Part shown: piece by piece, positions 11,662-19,984 of the stretch
How the letters are laid out: every line of letters begins with the position of its first letter
Numbering within the stretch: position 1 is the first letter of the stretch
From: Curtobacterium sp. 9128
GTDB lineage: Bacteria > Actinomycetota > Actinomycetes > Actinomycetales > Microbacteriaceae
Length of the DNA: 64,000 nucleotides
Assembly: GCF_007673775.1 (NCBI RefSeq)
Contig: NZ_VEAF01000005.1
Coordinates: 250,157 to 314,156 of the forward strand
Direction of reading: 5' to 3'
Made by a program: the position numbers and the translations under genes
The notes under the pieces: model-generated
Told to the model about the DNA's origin: nothing
Seen by the model: the letters and a program-made list of their open reading frames with translations, nothing else
Database searches by the model: none

Positions 11662-12486
11662 TCAGTGGAACAGTGCGCGGACGGCGCGGACGGCCGCGTG
11701 CACGGCCTCCGTCGCGGGGCGGTCGGCGGCGGTGCCGCCCCCGCCGGTCTGCACACCGCCGGTCGGGGTCGAGGCGGTGGCGGCCGCGTCGGTGACCGGG
11801 ACGACCGTCAGGTCGCCCTTGCTGTCGTCGAGGACGAACAGGGTGGAGACCGTGTTGCCCGCGAGGTCGACGTCGGCGGTACCGGTCTGCCCGCCTCCCG
11901 AGAGGTCGAGGTCCCACTCGCCCGCATCGACGGTGGCGTACTTCGTCGCCGTGCCGAACGCCGCGTCCGAGGCGATCGTGGTCCCGGTGGAGGTGCTGAC
12001 GTCGACCTTCTTCGCGGTCGTCGCGGCCTGGACGAGCCGGAGCTTCGACTTGCCGTCGCCCGGCTGCTGGAGGTCGTCCGTGAACGCGGCCGTCTTGAGG
12101 CCCGCGTTCTTGCCGTACGCGACGACGGTGCTCGCGTTCCCGCCCTGCACGGTGACGTCCGTGGAGATGACCGGCGTCGAGTCCGGGGCGTCCGCAGCGC
12201 GCATCGAGAGCACGTACGTGCCGGCCGGGACCTCGGTGTACGGGCTGACCTGGCCGTAGGTGACGTCGTCGAGCTCGAAGACCTTCGTTCCGCCGGCGAG
12301 GCTCGACAGCTCGACGTCGACGCCCTTGGTGTCCGGGGAGAGGTGGCCGACGCGCAGCCAGCCGTCAGCGGTGGCGGCGCTGGCGGGCTGCGGTGCCGCG
12401 AGGCCGACGGCACCGGCCACGAGGGTCGCGGCGAGCGCGCCGACGATCGCCAGGCGGCGGCGGGAGGGGTGTGCGGAGGTGTGCAT
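11662..12486 (-). CDS. Secreted DUF4397 protein
   Basis: 274-residue protein with a clear signal peptide (basic start, hydrophobic core to about residue 27, Ala-x-Ala cleavage near PASAATA). Then come two DUF4397-like repeats: GWLRVGHLSPDTKGVDV and a related block KLRLVQAATTAKKVDV. The domain is a predicted extracellular beta-sandwich of unknown function. The tail is Gly/Thr-rich and ends VRAVRALFH, with no LPXTG motif and no C-terminal anchor. A ribosome site GGAG precedes the ATG. In many actinobacteria DUF4397 and class F sortase genes are neighbours, as here. Confidence 0.85.
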   Translation of the reverse strand: MHTSAHPSRRRLAIVGALAATLVAGAVGLAAPQPASAATADGWLRVGHLSPDTKGVDVELSSLAGGTKVFELDDVTYGQVSPYTEVPAGTYVLSMRAADAPDSTPVISTDVTVQGGNASTVVAYGKNAGLKTAAFTDDLQQPGDGKSKLRLVQAATTAKKVDVSTSTGTTIASDAAFGTATKYATVDAGEWDLDLSGGGQTGTADVDLAGNTVSTLFVLDDSKGDLTVVPVTDAAATASTPTGGVQTGGGGTAADRPATEAVHAAVRAVRALFH

Positions 12487-12581
12487 GGTGGTGCTCCTTC
12501 GTGTCGGGTCAGGGGGTTCGGTGCGGGTGCGTGCGGGCCGGGTGCGGTGCGGTCGGGCGGGTGCGTTGGGCGAGCGCGGTT

Positions 12582-12644
12582 GGTCGAGCGGGCGGAATGC
12601 CGCGGTCCGGCGGGCGGCCGACCCGGGCATCCCGCCCGCTCGAC
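12582..12644. repeat. Inverted repeat, GAGCGGGCG family
   Basis: Arms GGTCGAGCGGGCGGAATGCC (12582-12601) and its near-complement ending at 12644. Lies in the 211-base gap between the DUF4397 start and the GT39 stop, and may act as the terminator of the glycosyltransferase operon. Confidence 0.75.
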
Positions 12645-12697
12645 CGGGACGGACGGGCTCGTCGCCGGGTCGGGCCGCTCCGGGTCCGTCCGCGCGG

Positions 12698-14683
12698 TCA
12701 GGCACCGAGCGGAGTGGTGGTCGGGTTGCTCGCGGGGAACACGACGGTGAGGGTGCTGCCGTCGCGCTCGACCGAACTCGGGCGGAACGCACTGGTCGTC
12801 GCGCGCAGGGTCGCAGCGGTCCGTTCGGCGGTGGCATCGTCCGACACGTGCATCACGACCCGGCGGAACGTCTGGCCGTCCTCGCCCGTGAGGGGTGTGA
12901 AGCGATCGACCCGGACGCGGTCGCCCGCGAGCACCTGCCCGAGGGCGAGCATCGCGCGGGCGTCGACCTGACCGGCCCGGAACTGCGACCGGGTGCCGGA
13001 GTCGGCCTGGAGCGCGGGGTTGCCCGCGAGCTGTGTGCCGAGCGTCTTCCGCTGATCCGCAGCCCGCGTGGTCGCCCGCTGGGCAGCGGCCTGCCCCTCG
13101 GCGTTGATCTGCCGCACGTCGACCTGCTGGTTGCCGGTGCCGAAGGACGCGACGGTCGTCGAGTTCTGGATCGCCCGTCGGACGTCTGGCGAGGAGTTGC
13201 CGCCGGTGCGCATCGAGTCGGTCGTCACGACGTAGTCGGAGTCCTTCCAGCCGTTCGGCGACTGGCGTTCCACAGCCCCGTCGGTGTCGAGCTTGTAGTA
13301 CCAGACGACGTTGTTGCGCGCGAAGCCGTCGTTCACCAGGTCGACCCACATCGCGTCGTCCACGAGCATCCGGGAGCGCTTGTCGACGTTGTCGTTGATC
13401 CAGGTCTCCGCCTGCGCCATCGGACGGTCGAGGTCGGTGACGAGGAAGCCGCGGAGCTGGGAGCCCCAGAGCGGGACGGCGACCACGAGGGCGGCTGCGG
13501 TGACGAGTGCCCACGTCCCGCCGAGGACGCGACGCCCGGCACCGCGGACGCGGTTCCGTGCTCGGAACGCGGTCTGCCCGGTGACCGCGAGGACCGCACG
13601 CTCGGCGACGAAGGCGACGAGGACCGCCGCGAACGGGACGAGCATGATGACGTACGGCACGGGCAGGTACCCGTTCGGCCGGAACATGAACAGCAGCAGG
13701 AAGACGAGCATCGCGGCGATCGGTCGGACCCGGCGCAGGAACAGCCCCACGACCGCGGCGGCCGAGCCGAGCACGATGAACACCGGGTCGAGCGCCCACC
13801 ACTGGGAGGCGGCCTCGTTCGCCAGGCTGCCGCCCGTGAACACGGACCCGCTGGCCTGCCGGCTCCCGAGCTGGTACGTGATGCCCTGCAGCAGGCTGAC
13901 CTTGCCGGCACTGGGCAGGAGTTCTCCCTTCACCGCGGCGAGCAGCACGTACCCGCCGCCGATCACCGCGAGCACGGCCCCGGCGACGCTGAGCGTGTAG
14001 CGACGCGTGCTCCGGTCGGACCGCCGCACCGCCATCCAGATGAGGAACGGCAGCGCGAGCAGGTAGGTCTCCTTGCTGAGCACCGCGACACCGAGGCACG
14101 CGGCGGCCCCGACGAACCCGGCGAGCTGCTGCCGCCGGCTGAGGACGAGGACGAACGCGGCGAGGAGCCACGGCGTCGCGACGTTGTCGATGTACACCGT
14201 GCGGTGGTACTGCAGCGCGAGCGGCGACAGCCCGAACACCAGCACGGCGACGGCACTCGCCGGACGGGACATCCCGAGTCGGCGGCCGAGCACGAACACG
14301 AGCACGGCGGACACGGCGGCGAAGAAGACCATCGCCTCCCGCGCTGCCTCGACGGCGAACGGGTACCGGGCGAACGCTCCGGTCAGCGACGTGTACCCGG
14401 CGATCTGGATCCACCCGAGCGGCGGGTGGTCGTACCAGTACGTGTAGTGCGTGAGCTCGCCGAGATGGGTGATCGCCCAGGCCTGGGCGGTGTAGGTCCC
14501 CTCGTCGTCGATGCGCTGCGGGGTGCCTCCCATGTTCCAGGCCTGCACCACGGCGGCGATCGCGACGACGGGGAGCACCCACGCCAGGCTCCTGGCGTGC
14601 ACGCCGAACCACGCACCGACGCCGGACCGTCCGGCGGTGCCCCGGATCGGGATGCCGGTCGTGTTGGTCATGCTGGCGGTCAT
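12698..14683 (-). CDS. GT39-like membrane glycosyltransferase (PMT/ArnT fold)
   Basis: 661-residue protein with about a dozen membrane segments, then a soluble C-terminal half. The first loop holds the acidic pair expected in this superfamily (RIDDEGTY, D59-E61) and YDHPPLGW near residue 85. Such enzymes move a sugar from a polyprenyl-phosphate donor to an acceptor outside the membrane. The ATG overlaps the GT2 stop by 4 bases with GGGAGGG upstream, so GtrA, GT2 and GT39 form one coupled operon. The acceptor is unknown: a protein, the polysaccharide made by the GT2, or a lipid. Confidence 0.85.
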   Translation of the reverse strand: MTASMTNTTGIPIRGTAGRSGVGAWFGVHARSLAWVLPVVAIAAVVQAWNMGGTPQRIDDEGTYTAQAWAITHLGELTHYTYWYDHPPLGWIQIAGYTSLTGAFARYPFAVEAAREAMVFFAAVSAVLVFVLGRRLGMSRPASAVAVLVFGLSPLALQYHRTVYIDNVATPWLLAAFVLVLSRRQQLAGFVGAAACLGVAVLSKETYLLALPFLIWMAVRRSDRSTRRYTLSVAGAVLAVIGGGYVLLAAVKGELLPSAGKVSLLQGITYQLGSRQASGSVFTGGSLANEAASQWWALDPVFIVLGSAAAVVGLFLRRVRPIAAMLVFLLLFMFRPNGYLPVPYVIMLVPFAAVLVAFVAERAVLAVTGQTAFRARNRVRGAGRRVLGGTWALVTAAALVVAVPLWGSQLRGFLVTDLDRPMAQAETWINDNVDKRSRMLVDDAMWVDLVNDGFARNNVVWYYKLDTDGAVERQSPNGWKDSDYVVTTDSMRTGGNSSPDVRRAIQNSTTVASFGTGNQQVDVRQINAEGQAAAQRATTRAADQRKTLGTQLAGNPALQADSGTRSQFRAGQVDARAMLALGQVLAGDRVRVDRFTPLTGEDGQTFRRVVMHVSDDATAERTAATLRATTSAFRPSSVERDGSTLTVVFPASNPTTTPLGA

Positions 14684-16152
14684 CGGGTCCCTCCCGCGGT
14701 CGAGGCGAGGGCCGACTCGGTCACCGCTGACGGGAAACCGACGACCTCGGGCTGCTGGGCACCACGGTGCTGCCCGGTGTGCTCGGTCTTCTCCCAGCCG
14801 TTCTGCCCGCGGGCGTGCCGGACGACGGCGCGCACGGCTGCTGCGGCGAGGAACACCTGGTACGGCACCAGACCGAGCACGAGCTTGACGTAGTCCCGCA
14901 CGCGGACCTTCTCCTGGTAGAGCCGTCCGAACTCCCCGAGTCCGGCGATCTCGACCGCGAGGAGCATCAACGTCGGCGCGAGCGGGATGAACGAGACGAG
15001 GGCGATCGCCGTCGGGACCTTGACGAACGCGATCATCACCACGCTGAGCGGGATGAGCAGGCCGGTCGCCGCCTGGATGAACGGCATCGTGAGCAGGTAC
15101 CGGGCGAAGAAGCGCTGCTTCAGCGTCGGGAGCTGCTTCCACTCCCCCTTCTCGAGTACCTGCAGGAAGCCCTGGTTCCAGCGCGTGCGCTGCTTGAGCA
15201 GGGACGCGAAGGTCGGCGGGGTCTCCTCACGGGTGACGGCCTCCGGGCTGTACGCGACGACGACCTTGGCGCCGTCGGCGGACAGCCGGACGCCGAGCTC
15301 GCAGTCCTCGGCCAGGCAGTGCGCGTCCCAGCCGTTCGACCAGTCCAGACGCTCCTTCGTCACGAACACGGTGTTGCCGCCGAGCGGGATGAACTTCGAC
15401 TCCGCGTGGAAGTGCAGACGCGAGCGGAACCAGAAGTAGTACTCGAGCACGTTGCGGAGCGACCACCAGCTCGACTTGAAGTTCATCAGCTGCACGCCGC
15501 CCTGGACGACGTCGGCGCCGGTCTCCTGGAAGCGCGAGTCGACGAGGGTCAGCAGGTGCGGGTACACCTCGTCCTCGGCATCGAACACGCCGACGACGTC
15601 GCCGGTCGCGTACTGGAGCGCGAGGTTCATCGCCTTCGGCTTGTTCTTCGGCAGGGTGTCGTCCACGACCACCTTGATGAGGTCGGGGTGTCGCGCGGCG
15701 GCCTCACGGACGACCCGGTCGGTGCCGGGGTCGTCCTCACCGACGATCGCGATGATCTCGAAGTCGGGGTGGTCCTGCGAGGCGAGCATGTCGAGTGTCT
15801 GGCCCATCACCTCCTCCTCGTGCCGACCGGGCACGAGGAGCGTGAAGCGGTGCGCCGCGGGACGCGGCGTCGCGCTGAAGCTGGTCGCGCGGAGCGCGTC
15901 CCGCGAGCGCCACGCGTGCAGCATCCACCAGAGCGTGGACAGCGCGACCAGCGTGAGCAGGACCGAGATGGCGACGAGTGCGGAGTACCCGACCCATTCG
16001 CCCAGCGTCCAGGCGGTGTGCGCGACCTGCCCCGAGCCTCCCGTCGGGAGGTCGGTGGTGCCTCGGTTCGGGACGTCCCCCTGCGTCCCGGACGGGTCGT
16101 TCGGCTGGAGCAGCGGCCCTGCGGCCGTGATCAGCGTCGTGATGACGGTCAT
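14680..16152 (-). CDS. Membrane GT2, processive-type polysaccharide synthase
   Basis: 490-residue protein with a membrane segment at about 54-77, a cytosolic GT-A domain, and more membrane segments from about residue 345. Catalytic signatures are all present: DAED at 191-194, the base motif AEDCE at 281-285, and QRTRW at 321-325. This set marks processive synthases related to cellulose, hyaluronan and poly-GlcNAc synthases. No PilZ domain is visible. The linked sugar is not predictable from sequence. It overlaps both neighbours (ATGA on each side). Confidence 0.88.
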   Translation of the reverse strand: MTVITTLITAAGPLLQPNDPSGTQGDVPNRGTTDLPTGGSGQVAHTAWTLGEWVGYSALVAISVLLTLVALSTLWWMLHAWRSRDALRATSFSATPRPAAHRFTLLVPGRHEEEVMGQTLDMLASQDHPDFEIIAIVGEDDPGTDRVVREAAARHPDLIKVVVDDTLPKNKPKAMNLALQYATGDVVGVFDAEDEVYPHLLTLVDSRFQETGADVVQGGVQLMNFKSSWWSLRNVLEYYFWFRSRLHFHAESKFIPLGGNTVFVTKERLDWSNGWDAHCLAEDCELGVRLSADGAKVVVAYSPEAVTREETPPTFASLLKQRTRWNQGFLQVLEKGEWKQLPTLKQRFFARYLLTMPFIQAATGLLIPLSVVMIAFVKVPTAIALVSFIPLAPTLMLLAVEIAGLGEFGRLYQEKVRVRDYVKLVLGLVPYQVFLAAAAVRAVVRHARGQNGWEKTEHTGQHRGAQQPEVVGFPSAVTESALASTAGGTR

Positions 16153-16652
16153 TCGACGATCTCCTTCGTGCGACGTGCGTCGTGGGAACGGAAGACGAGG
16201 GCCTTGTACGCGGCGAACCGGAACGCGGTGCCGAGGACCAGACCGACCCCGTTGCCGGCGACGTTGTCGGCGAGGGTGGACGTGAAACCGAGGAGGTAGT
16301 GCGAGACGTACAGGCACGCGGCGGCGATGCCGAGCCCGATGAGGTTCGTGAGCGCGAAGAGCAGTCCCTCGCGGAGCGTGTCGCGGCGGCCGCGGGTGCG
16401 CTCGGCGCGGAAGGTGATGAAGCGGTTGAGGACCCAGGCGACGGTCGTGGAGACGACGGCGGAGCCGACCTTCGCGCCGATGGGCGCGTCACCGAGGACC
16501 GTCGCGCGCAGCAGGTTGTAGACGCCGAGGTCGACCGCGAAGCAGAACAGGCCGATGGTCCCGAAGGACACGAGCTGCCGGGCAGTCGCCAGCAGGCGCG
16601 CGAAACGCGCTCGTCCGGGTGGCACCACAACGAGGGTGTCAGTCGAGGTCAT
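16149..16652 (-). CDS. GtrA-family membrane protein
   Basis: 167-residue protein with four hydrophobic segments. GtrA proteins are proposed to flip polyprenyl-phosphate sugars. The family block QLVSFGTIGLFCFAVDLGVYN begins near residue 24 and NRFITFR follows the third segment. The start MTSTDTLVV at 16652 is chosen over an upstream ATG because the extra 26 residues are Arg/Pro-rich and look untranslated. First gene of the three-gene operon. Confidence 0.87.
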   Translation of the reverse strand: MTSTDTLVVVPPGRARFARLLATARQLVSFGTIGLFCFAVDLGVYNLLRATVLGDAPIGAKVGSAVVSTTVAWVLNRFITFRAERTRGRRDTLREGLLFALTNLIGLGIAAACLYVSHYLLGFTSTLADNVAGNGVGLVLGTAFRFAAYKALVFRSHDARRTKEIVE

Positions 16653-16772
16653 GCCGACGATTCGGGGCCCTCGTGACCCCCGTTTGGGTGGGGTACAGCG
16701 GTTCCCAGGAGCCTGCCAGAACCGCGACATCTGTTGTTCATCAGGGCGCGCCGTTGCGCGGCGGGACGACGA

Positions 16773-16810
16773 ACGGGAGGCACGGTGCCAGCTGGCACCG
16801 TGCCTCCCGT
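16773..16810. terminator. 38-bp perfect palindrome, GGAGGC family
   Basis: Perfect palindrome with arms ACGGGAGGCACGGTGCCAG and its exact complement, no loop. It lies 16 bases past the minus-strand aldo/keto reductase stop, so it is a likely terminator. It is nearly the same as the 48-bp palindrome at 22272-22319. Confidence 0.8.
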
Positions 16811-16826
16811 CGGGCGGTCGGTCGCG

Positions 16827-17831
16827 TTACGCGGGGCGCGACTCCGGGCTGACGGTCTTCGTCGCGTCGCGTTCCGGGATGTCGCCGAGGGCCGCGTCGA
16901 TGGCGGACAGCGCGTCCGCGTCGAGGGTGACCCCGGCTGCCTTGACGTTGTCGGTGACCTGCTCCGGACGGGATGCTCCGACGATCGCACTGGCGACGTT
17001 GTCGTTCTGCAGCGTCCAGGCGATGGCGAGCTGGGCCAGCGTGAGGCCGGCCTGGTCCGCGACCGGCTGCAGGCGCTGGACGGCCTCGAGGACCTCGTCG
17101 CGCATGAACCGCTTGATCATGTCGGCGCCGCCCTTCTCGTCCGTGGCGCGGGAACCCTCGGGCAGCGGCTGGCCGGGCTTGTACTTGCCGGTCAGGACGC
17201 CCTGGGCGATCGGCGACCAGACGATCTGCGAGAGACCGAGCTGCTTCGAGGCCGGCACGACCTCGCCCTCGATGACCCGCCAGAGCATCGAGTACTGCGG
17301 CTGGTTCGAGATGAGCTGGAACCCGAGCTCCTTCGCCAGTGCGGCACCGGCACGGATCTGCTCGGCGTTCCACTCGCTCACGCCGATGTAGAGGGCCTTG
17401 CCCTGGCGGACCACGTCGGCGAAGGCCTGCATGGTCTCCTCGAGCGGGGTCTCGTGGTCGTACCGGTGCGCCTGGTACAGGTCGACGTAGTCGGTTCGGA
17501 GCCGCGACAGGGAACCGTCGATCGACTCCATGATGTGCTTCCGGCTGAGGCCGACGTCGTTGTGCCCCTTCGGACCGGTCGGCCAGTAGACCTTCGTGAA
17601 GATCTCCAGCGACTGCCGACGCTCGCCCTTGAGCGCTTCGCCGAGGACGGACTCGGCCTTGGTGTTGGCGTACGTGTCCGCGGTGTCGAACGTGGTGATG
17701 CCGGCGTCGAGCGCTGCCCGGACGCACTGGGTGGCGACGTCGTTCTCGACCTGGGAGCCGTGCGTCAGCCAGTTGCCGTAGGTGATCTCCGAGACCTTGA
17801 GTCCCGAGTTGCCGAGGTACCTGAATTCCAT
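16827..17831 (-). CDS. Aldo/keto reductase (Kv-beta/YghZ type)
   Basis: 334-residue NADPH-dependent oxidoreductase with the standard AKR residues: Asp and Tyr in TTFDTADTYANT, Lys in EIFTKVYWP and His in LYQAHRYD. The C-terminal block AIVGASRPEQVTDN binds the cofactor. The long GLSRKHIMESIDGSL segment places it with the potassium-channel beta-subunit-like branch. Start MEFRYLG at 17831 fits the family. Substrate unknown. A second AKR is at 21232-22230. Confidence 0.93.
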   Translation of the reverse strand: MEFRYLGNSGLKVSEITYGNWLTHGSQVENDVATQCVRAALDAGITTFDTADTYANTKAESVLGEALKGERRQSLEIFTKVYWPTGPKGHNDVGLSRKHIMESIDGSLSRLRTDYVDLYQAHRYDHETPLEETMQAFADVVRQGKALYIGVSEWNAEQIRAGAALAKELGFQLISNQPQYSMLWRVIEGEVVPASKQLGLSQIVWSPIAQGVLTGKYKPGQPLPEGSRATDEKGGADMIKRFMRDEVLEAVQRLQPVADQAGLTLAQLAIAWTLQNDNVASAIVGASRPEQVTDNVKAAGVTLDADALSAIDAALGDIPERDATKTVSPESRPA

Positions 17832-17915
17832 GGATCCGACGCTACTGGACCCCGCCACCCGGAGGGGGGTTCCGCGGGTGCCTGTGGACAGATGCGGGTG
17901 CGGCGTCGGGGTGTG

Positions 17916-18052
17916 GACGAGCGGGCATGACGGGCGGCTTTGCGGGTGCGCCGAGACGAGCGGGCGTGATGGGCAGTTTTGTGGGTGCGCCGAGACGAGC
18001 GGGCGGAATGCCGCGGTCGGCTCGGGTCAGCACCCGGGTATCTCGCCCGCTC
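17916..18052. repeat. 39-bp tandem repeats merging into an inverted repeat
   Basis: Two 39-bp units begin at GACGAGCGGGC (17916 and 17955), and a third start at 17994 runs into GAGCGGGCGGAATGCC, whose complement TATCTCGCCCGCTCGG lies near 18039-18054. Member of the GAGCGGGCG family. This is the main content of the 321-base gap at 17832-18152; I see no gene in it. Confidence 0.8.
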
Positions 18053-18152
18053 GGCTCGGCGGCATTCCTCCACAGCGGGGGTTCGACGCTCCCGATCCAC
18101 GAAGGGACGTCGACCTGGGTGCGCCCGCCGGCGACGGACGGAAGCTGTGGCC

Positions 18153-19073
18153 ATGACCGCCCGACGCCGACTTCCGCTGGTCCTCCAGCAAGCCTCGTTC
18201 CGCGTGCGTGACGCCCTGCACCGCGGAGTGTCCCGAGGCCGACTCGAAGCGCACGATCTGTACAAGCCGTTCCACGGCATCCGCTCAGCAGCCCAACCAC
18301 AGACCGTCGAGGAACGGGCCCGCGCACTCGCGCCCCGCCTCCGGGCCGACCAGGTCTTCAGCCACGTCACCGCAGCAGCCATCATCGGCGTTCCGCTCCC
18401 CCGGCGCATCGAACGAGATCCACGGCTGCACGTGACGACGATCGGCACCGACCAGGCACTCCGTGTCCGCGGCGCCGTCGGTCACCGCGCGAAGTACGGC
18501 ACGGTCCGCATGACGATCTCCCGGGGCGTGCCGATCAGCAGTCCCGCCGACACCTTCGTCGCACTCGGCACGATCCTGACCGTCGACGAGCTGGTCATCG
18601 CGGGTGACGCACTCGTCGGCTGGCTCGGTTGGCTCACGGTCGACGAACTCGCGGAGGCTGTGCGGCGGCGACCCCGCACCCGCGGCATCGTCAAGCTCCG
18701 AGCCGCGCTCGCCGAGGTACGACGTGGCTCTCGGTCGCCGGGTGAGACCAGGACGCGACTCGCACTCGTGCGCCGGGGCATGCCGGAACCAGTCCTGAAC
18801 CACGACGTGGTCGTGGACGGACAGTGGATCGCGTGCGTCGACCTGGCATATCCCGAAGCACGCGTGGCGATCGAGTACGAAAGCGATCTGCACCGCACCG
18901 ACCCGGCGACGTTCAAGAAGGACCTGACGCGAGGTGAACGGTTGAAGGACGTCGACTGGTGGCTCGTGCGCTCGACGGCCGACGACGTGGGACCACTCAT
19001 CGAGCGCTTCGTCTGGCGCGTCCGGCGCCTCGTCGAATCGGGCACGCGAGGACCCCACGACACGCGGCCCTAG
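18153..19073 (+). CDS. AbiEi-antitoxin-like / DUF559 protein
   Basis: 306-residue protein. The first 200 residues resemble the AbiEi-type antitoxin proteins common in actinobacteria (HRGVSRGRL, then ADQVFSHVTAAAIIG). The C-terminal part has a Vsr/DUF559-like nuclease pattern: an Asp in CVDLAYPEARVAIEYE, the following Glu-x-Glu, and a late W-x-L-V-R. No AbiEii toxin gene is adjacent, so it is an orphan. A paralogue of the same layout is at 36208-37155. Starting at ATG 18153 removes an Arg-rich upstream stretch. Function unknown. Confidence 0.75.
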   Translation: MTARRRLPLVLQQASFRVRDALHRGVSRGRLEAHDLYKPFHGIRSAAQPQTVEERARALAPRLRADQVFSHVTAAAIIGVPLPRRIERDPRLHVTTIGTDQALRVRGAVGHRAKYGTVRMTISRGVPISSPADTFVALGTILTVDELVIAGDALVGWLGWLTVDELAEAVRRRPRTRGIVKLRAALAEVRRGSRSPGETRTRLALVRRGMPEPVLNHDVVVDGQWIACVDLAYPEARVAIEYESDLHRTDPATFKKDLTRGERLKDVDWWLVRSTADDVGPLIERFVWRVRRLVESGTRGPHDTRP

Positions 19074-19089
19074 GCCCGGAGATGAACAA

Positions 19090-19121
19090 TGGTTGACGCT
19101 TCAACCAAACGGGTGCACAAT
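19090..19121 (+). promoter_or_regulatory. yceI promoter with MarR-like operator
   Basis: A -35 box TTGACG (19093-19098) and a -10 box CACAAT (19116-19121) are 17 bases apart. The -35 box is covered by the perfect inverted repeat TGGTTGA-CGCT-TCAACCA (19090-19107), a TTGA-n4-TCAA form typical of MarR-family operators. Confidence 0.6.
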
Positions 19122-19214
19122 GGCGTAGCATCAACTTCGATGCGGGCGCATGGATCACGTGATCCGGTCGACCGTGTCGAACCACGAACTCCGTCGTCCC
19201 GGAAGGACACCACC

Positions 19215-19775
19215 ATGACGCTCTCCGCTGACACCATCCCCGGTTACCGCACCGGCACCTGGAAGATCGACCCGACCCACTCCGAGGTCACCTTCTCTGT
19301 CCGCCACCTCGCCATCAGCAAGGTCAAGGGTTCGTTCGAGCGCTTCGACGCCACCCTGGTCACTGCTGAGAACCCGCTCGACTCCACCCTCGAGGCCTCG
19401 ATCGACGTCGCGAGCGTCAACACGAACCAGCAGCAGCGCGACCAGCACCTCGCAACCGGTGACTTCTTCCTGGCCGAGGAGCACCCGCAGATGACCTTCA
19501 AGTCGAGCGGGATCCGCGAGCACGGCGACGACATGCTCATCGACGGCGAGCTCTCGCTGCGTGGCGTGACCAAGAACGTCACCCTCAAGACCGACTTCGG
19601 TGGTGTCACCACCGACGGCTACGGCCAGGTCAAGCTCGGCGCCGAGGCGACCACGAAGATCGACCGCACCGAGTTCGGCGTGAACTGGAACGCCGCGCTC
19701 GAGGCCGGCGGCTTCACGCTCGGCAACGACGTCACGATCAACCTCGACGTGCAGTTCGTCCTCCAGGACGCGTGA
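19215..19775 (+). CDS. YceI-family protein
   Basis: 186-residue lipocalin-like beta-barrel. It begins with the family block TWKIDPTHSEVTFSVRHL and has KVKGSFERFDATL and RTEFGVNWNAALE. YceI proteins bind isoprenoid-like lipids; in E. coli they are base-induced and periplasmic. This copy lacks a signal peptide, so it is probably cytosolic, as is common in actinobacteria. GGAAGG lies 8 bases before the ATG. A promoter with a MarR-like operator lies upstream and a terminator follows, so it is a single-gene unit. Confidence 0.93.
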   Translation: MTLSADTIPGYRTGTWKIDPTHSEVTFSVRHLAISKVKGSFERFDATLVTAENPLDSTLEASIDVASVNTNQQQRDQHLATGDFFLAEEHPQMTFKSSGIREHGDDMLIDGELSLRGVTKNVTLKTDFGGVTTDGYGQVKLGAEATTKIDRTEFGVNWNAALEAGGFTLGNDVTINLDVQFVLQDA

Positions 19776-19832
19776 GTCTCCTGACGACTCGAGCACGCTG
19801 ACTGCGGAGCCCGAACCGCAGGACGTGCACAC

Positions 19833-19863
19833 AAGCCCCGACGCCACGCAGGCGTCGGGGCTT
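19833..19863 (+). terminator. Terminator of yceI
   Basis: Perfect 13-bp stem AAGCCCCGACGCC / GGCGTCGGGGCTT around a 5-base loop, 57 bases past the yceI stop. Confidence 0.85.
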
Positions 19864-19984
19864 CGTCGTGTTCGGGCCGCTTCCCGCCGTTCCGCCGCAC
19901 CTCACCGCCCGGAGTTGCGCTTCGTCGTGGCGCGTCACGCAAGGTGGGGCGCGGGTGGGCCGATGCACGGGCTGGGCGAGGCGC

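Noticed and set aside
12260..14893. Plus-strand open frame of 877 codons
   Set aside because: Antisense to the DUF4397 and GT39 genes, with His/Arg/Glu-rich low-complexity translation.
18153..19073. Complete AbiE toxin-antitoxin system
   Set aside because: No AbiEii-type nucleotidyltransferase is adjacent to either AbiEi-like gene.
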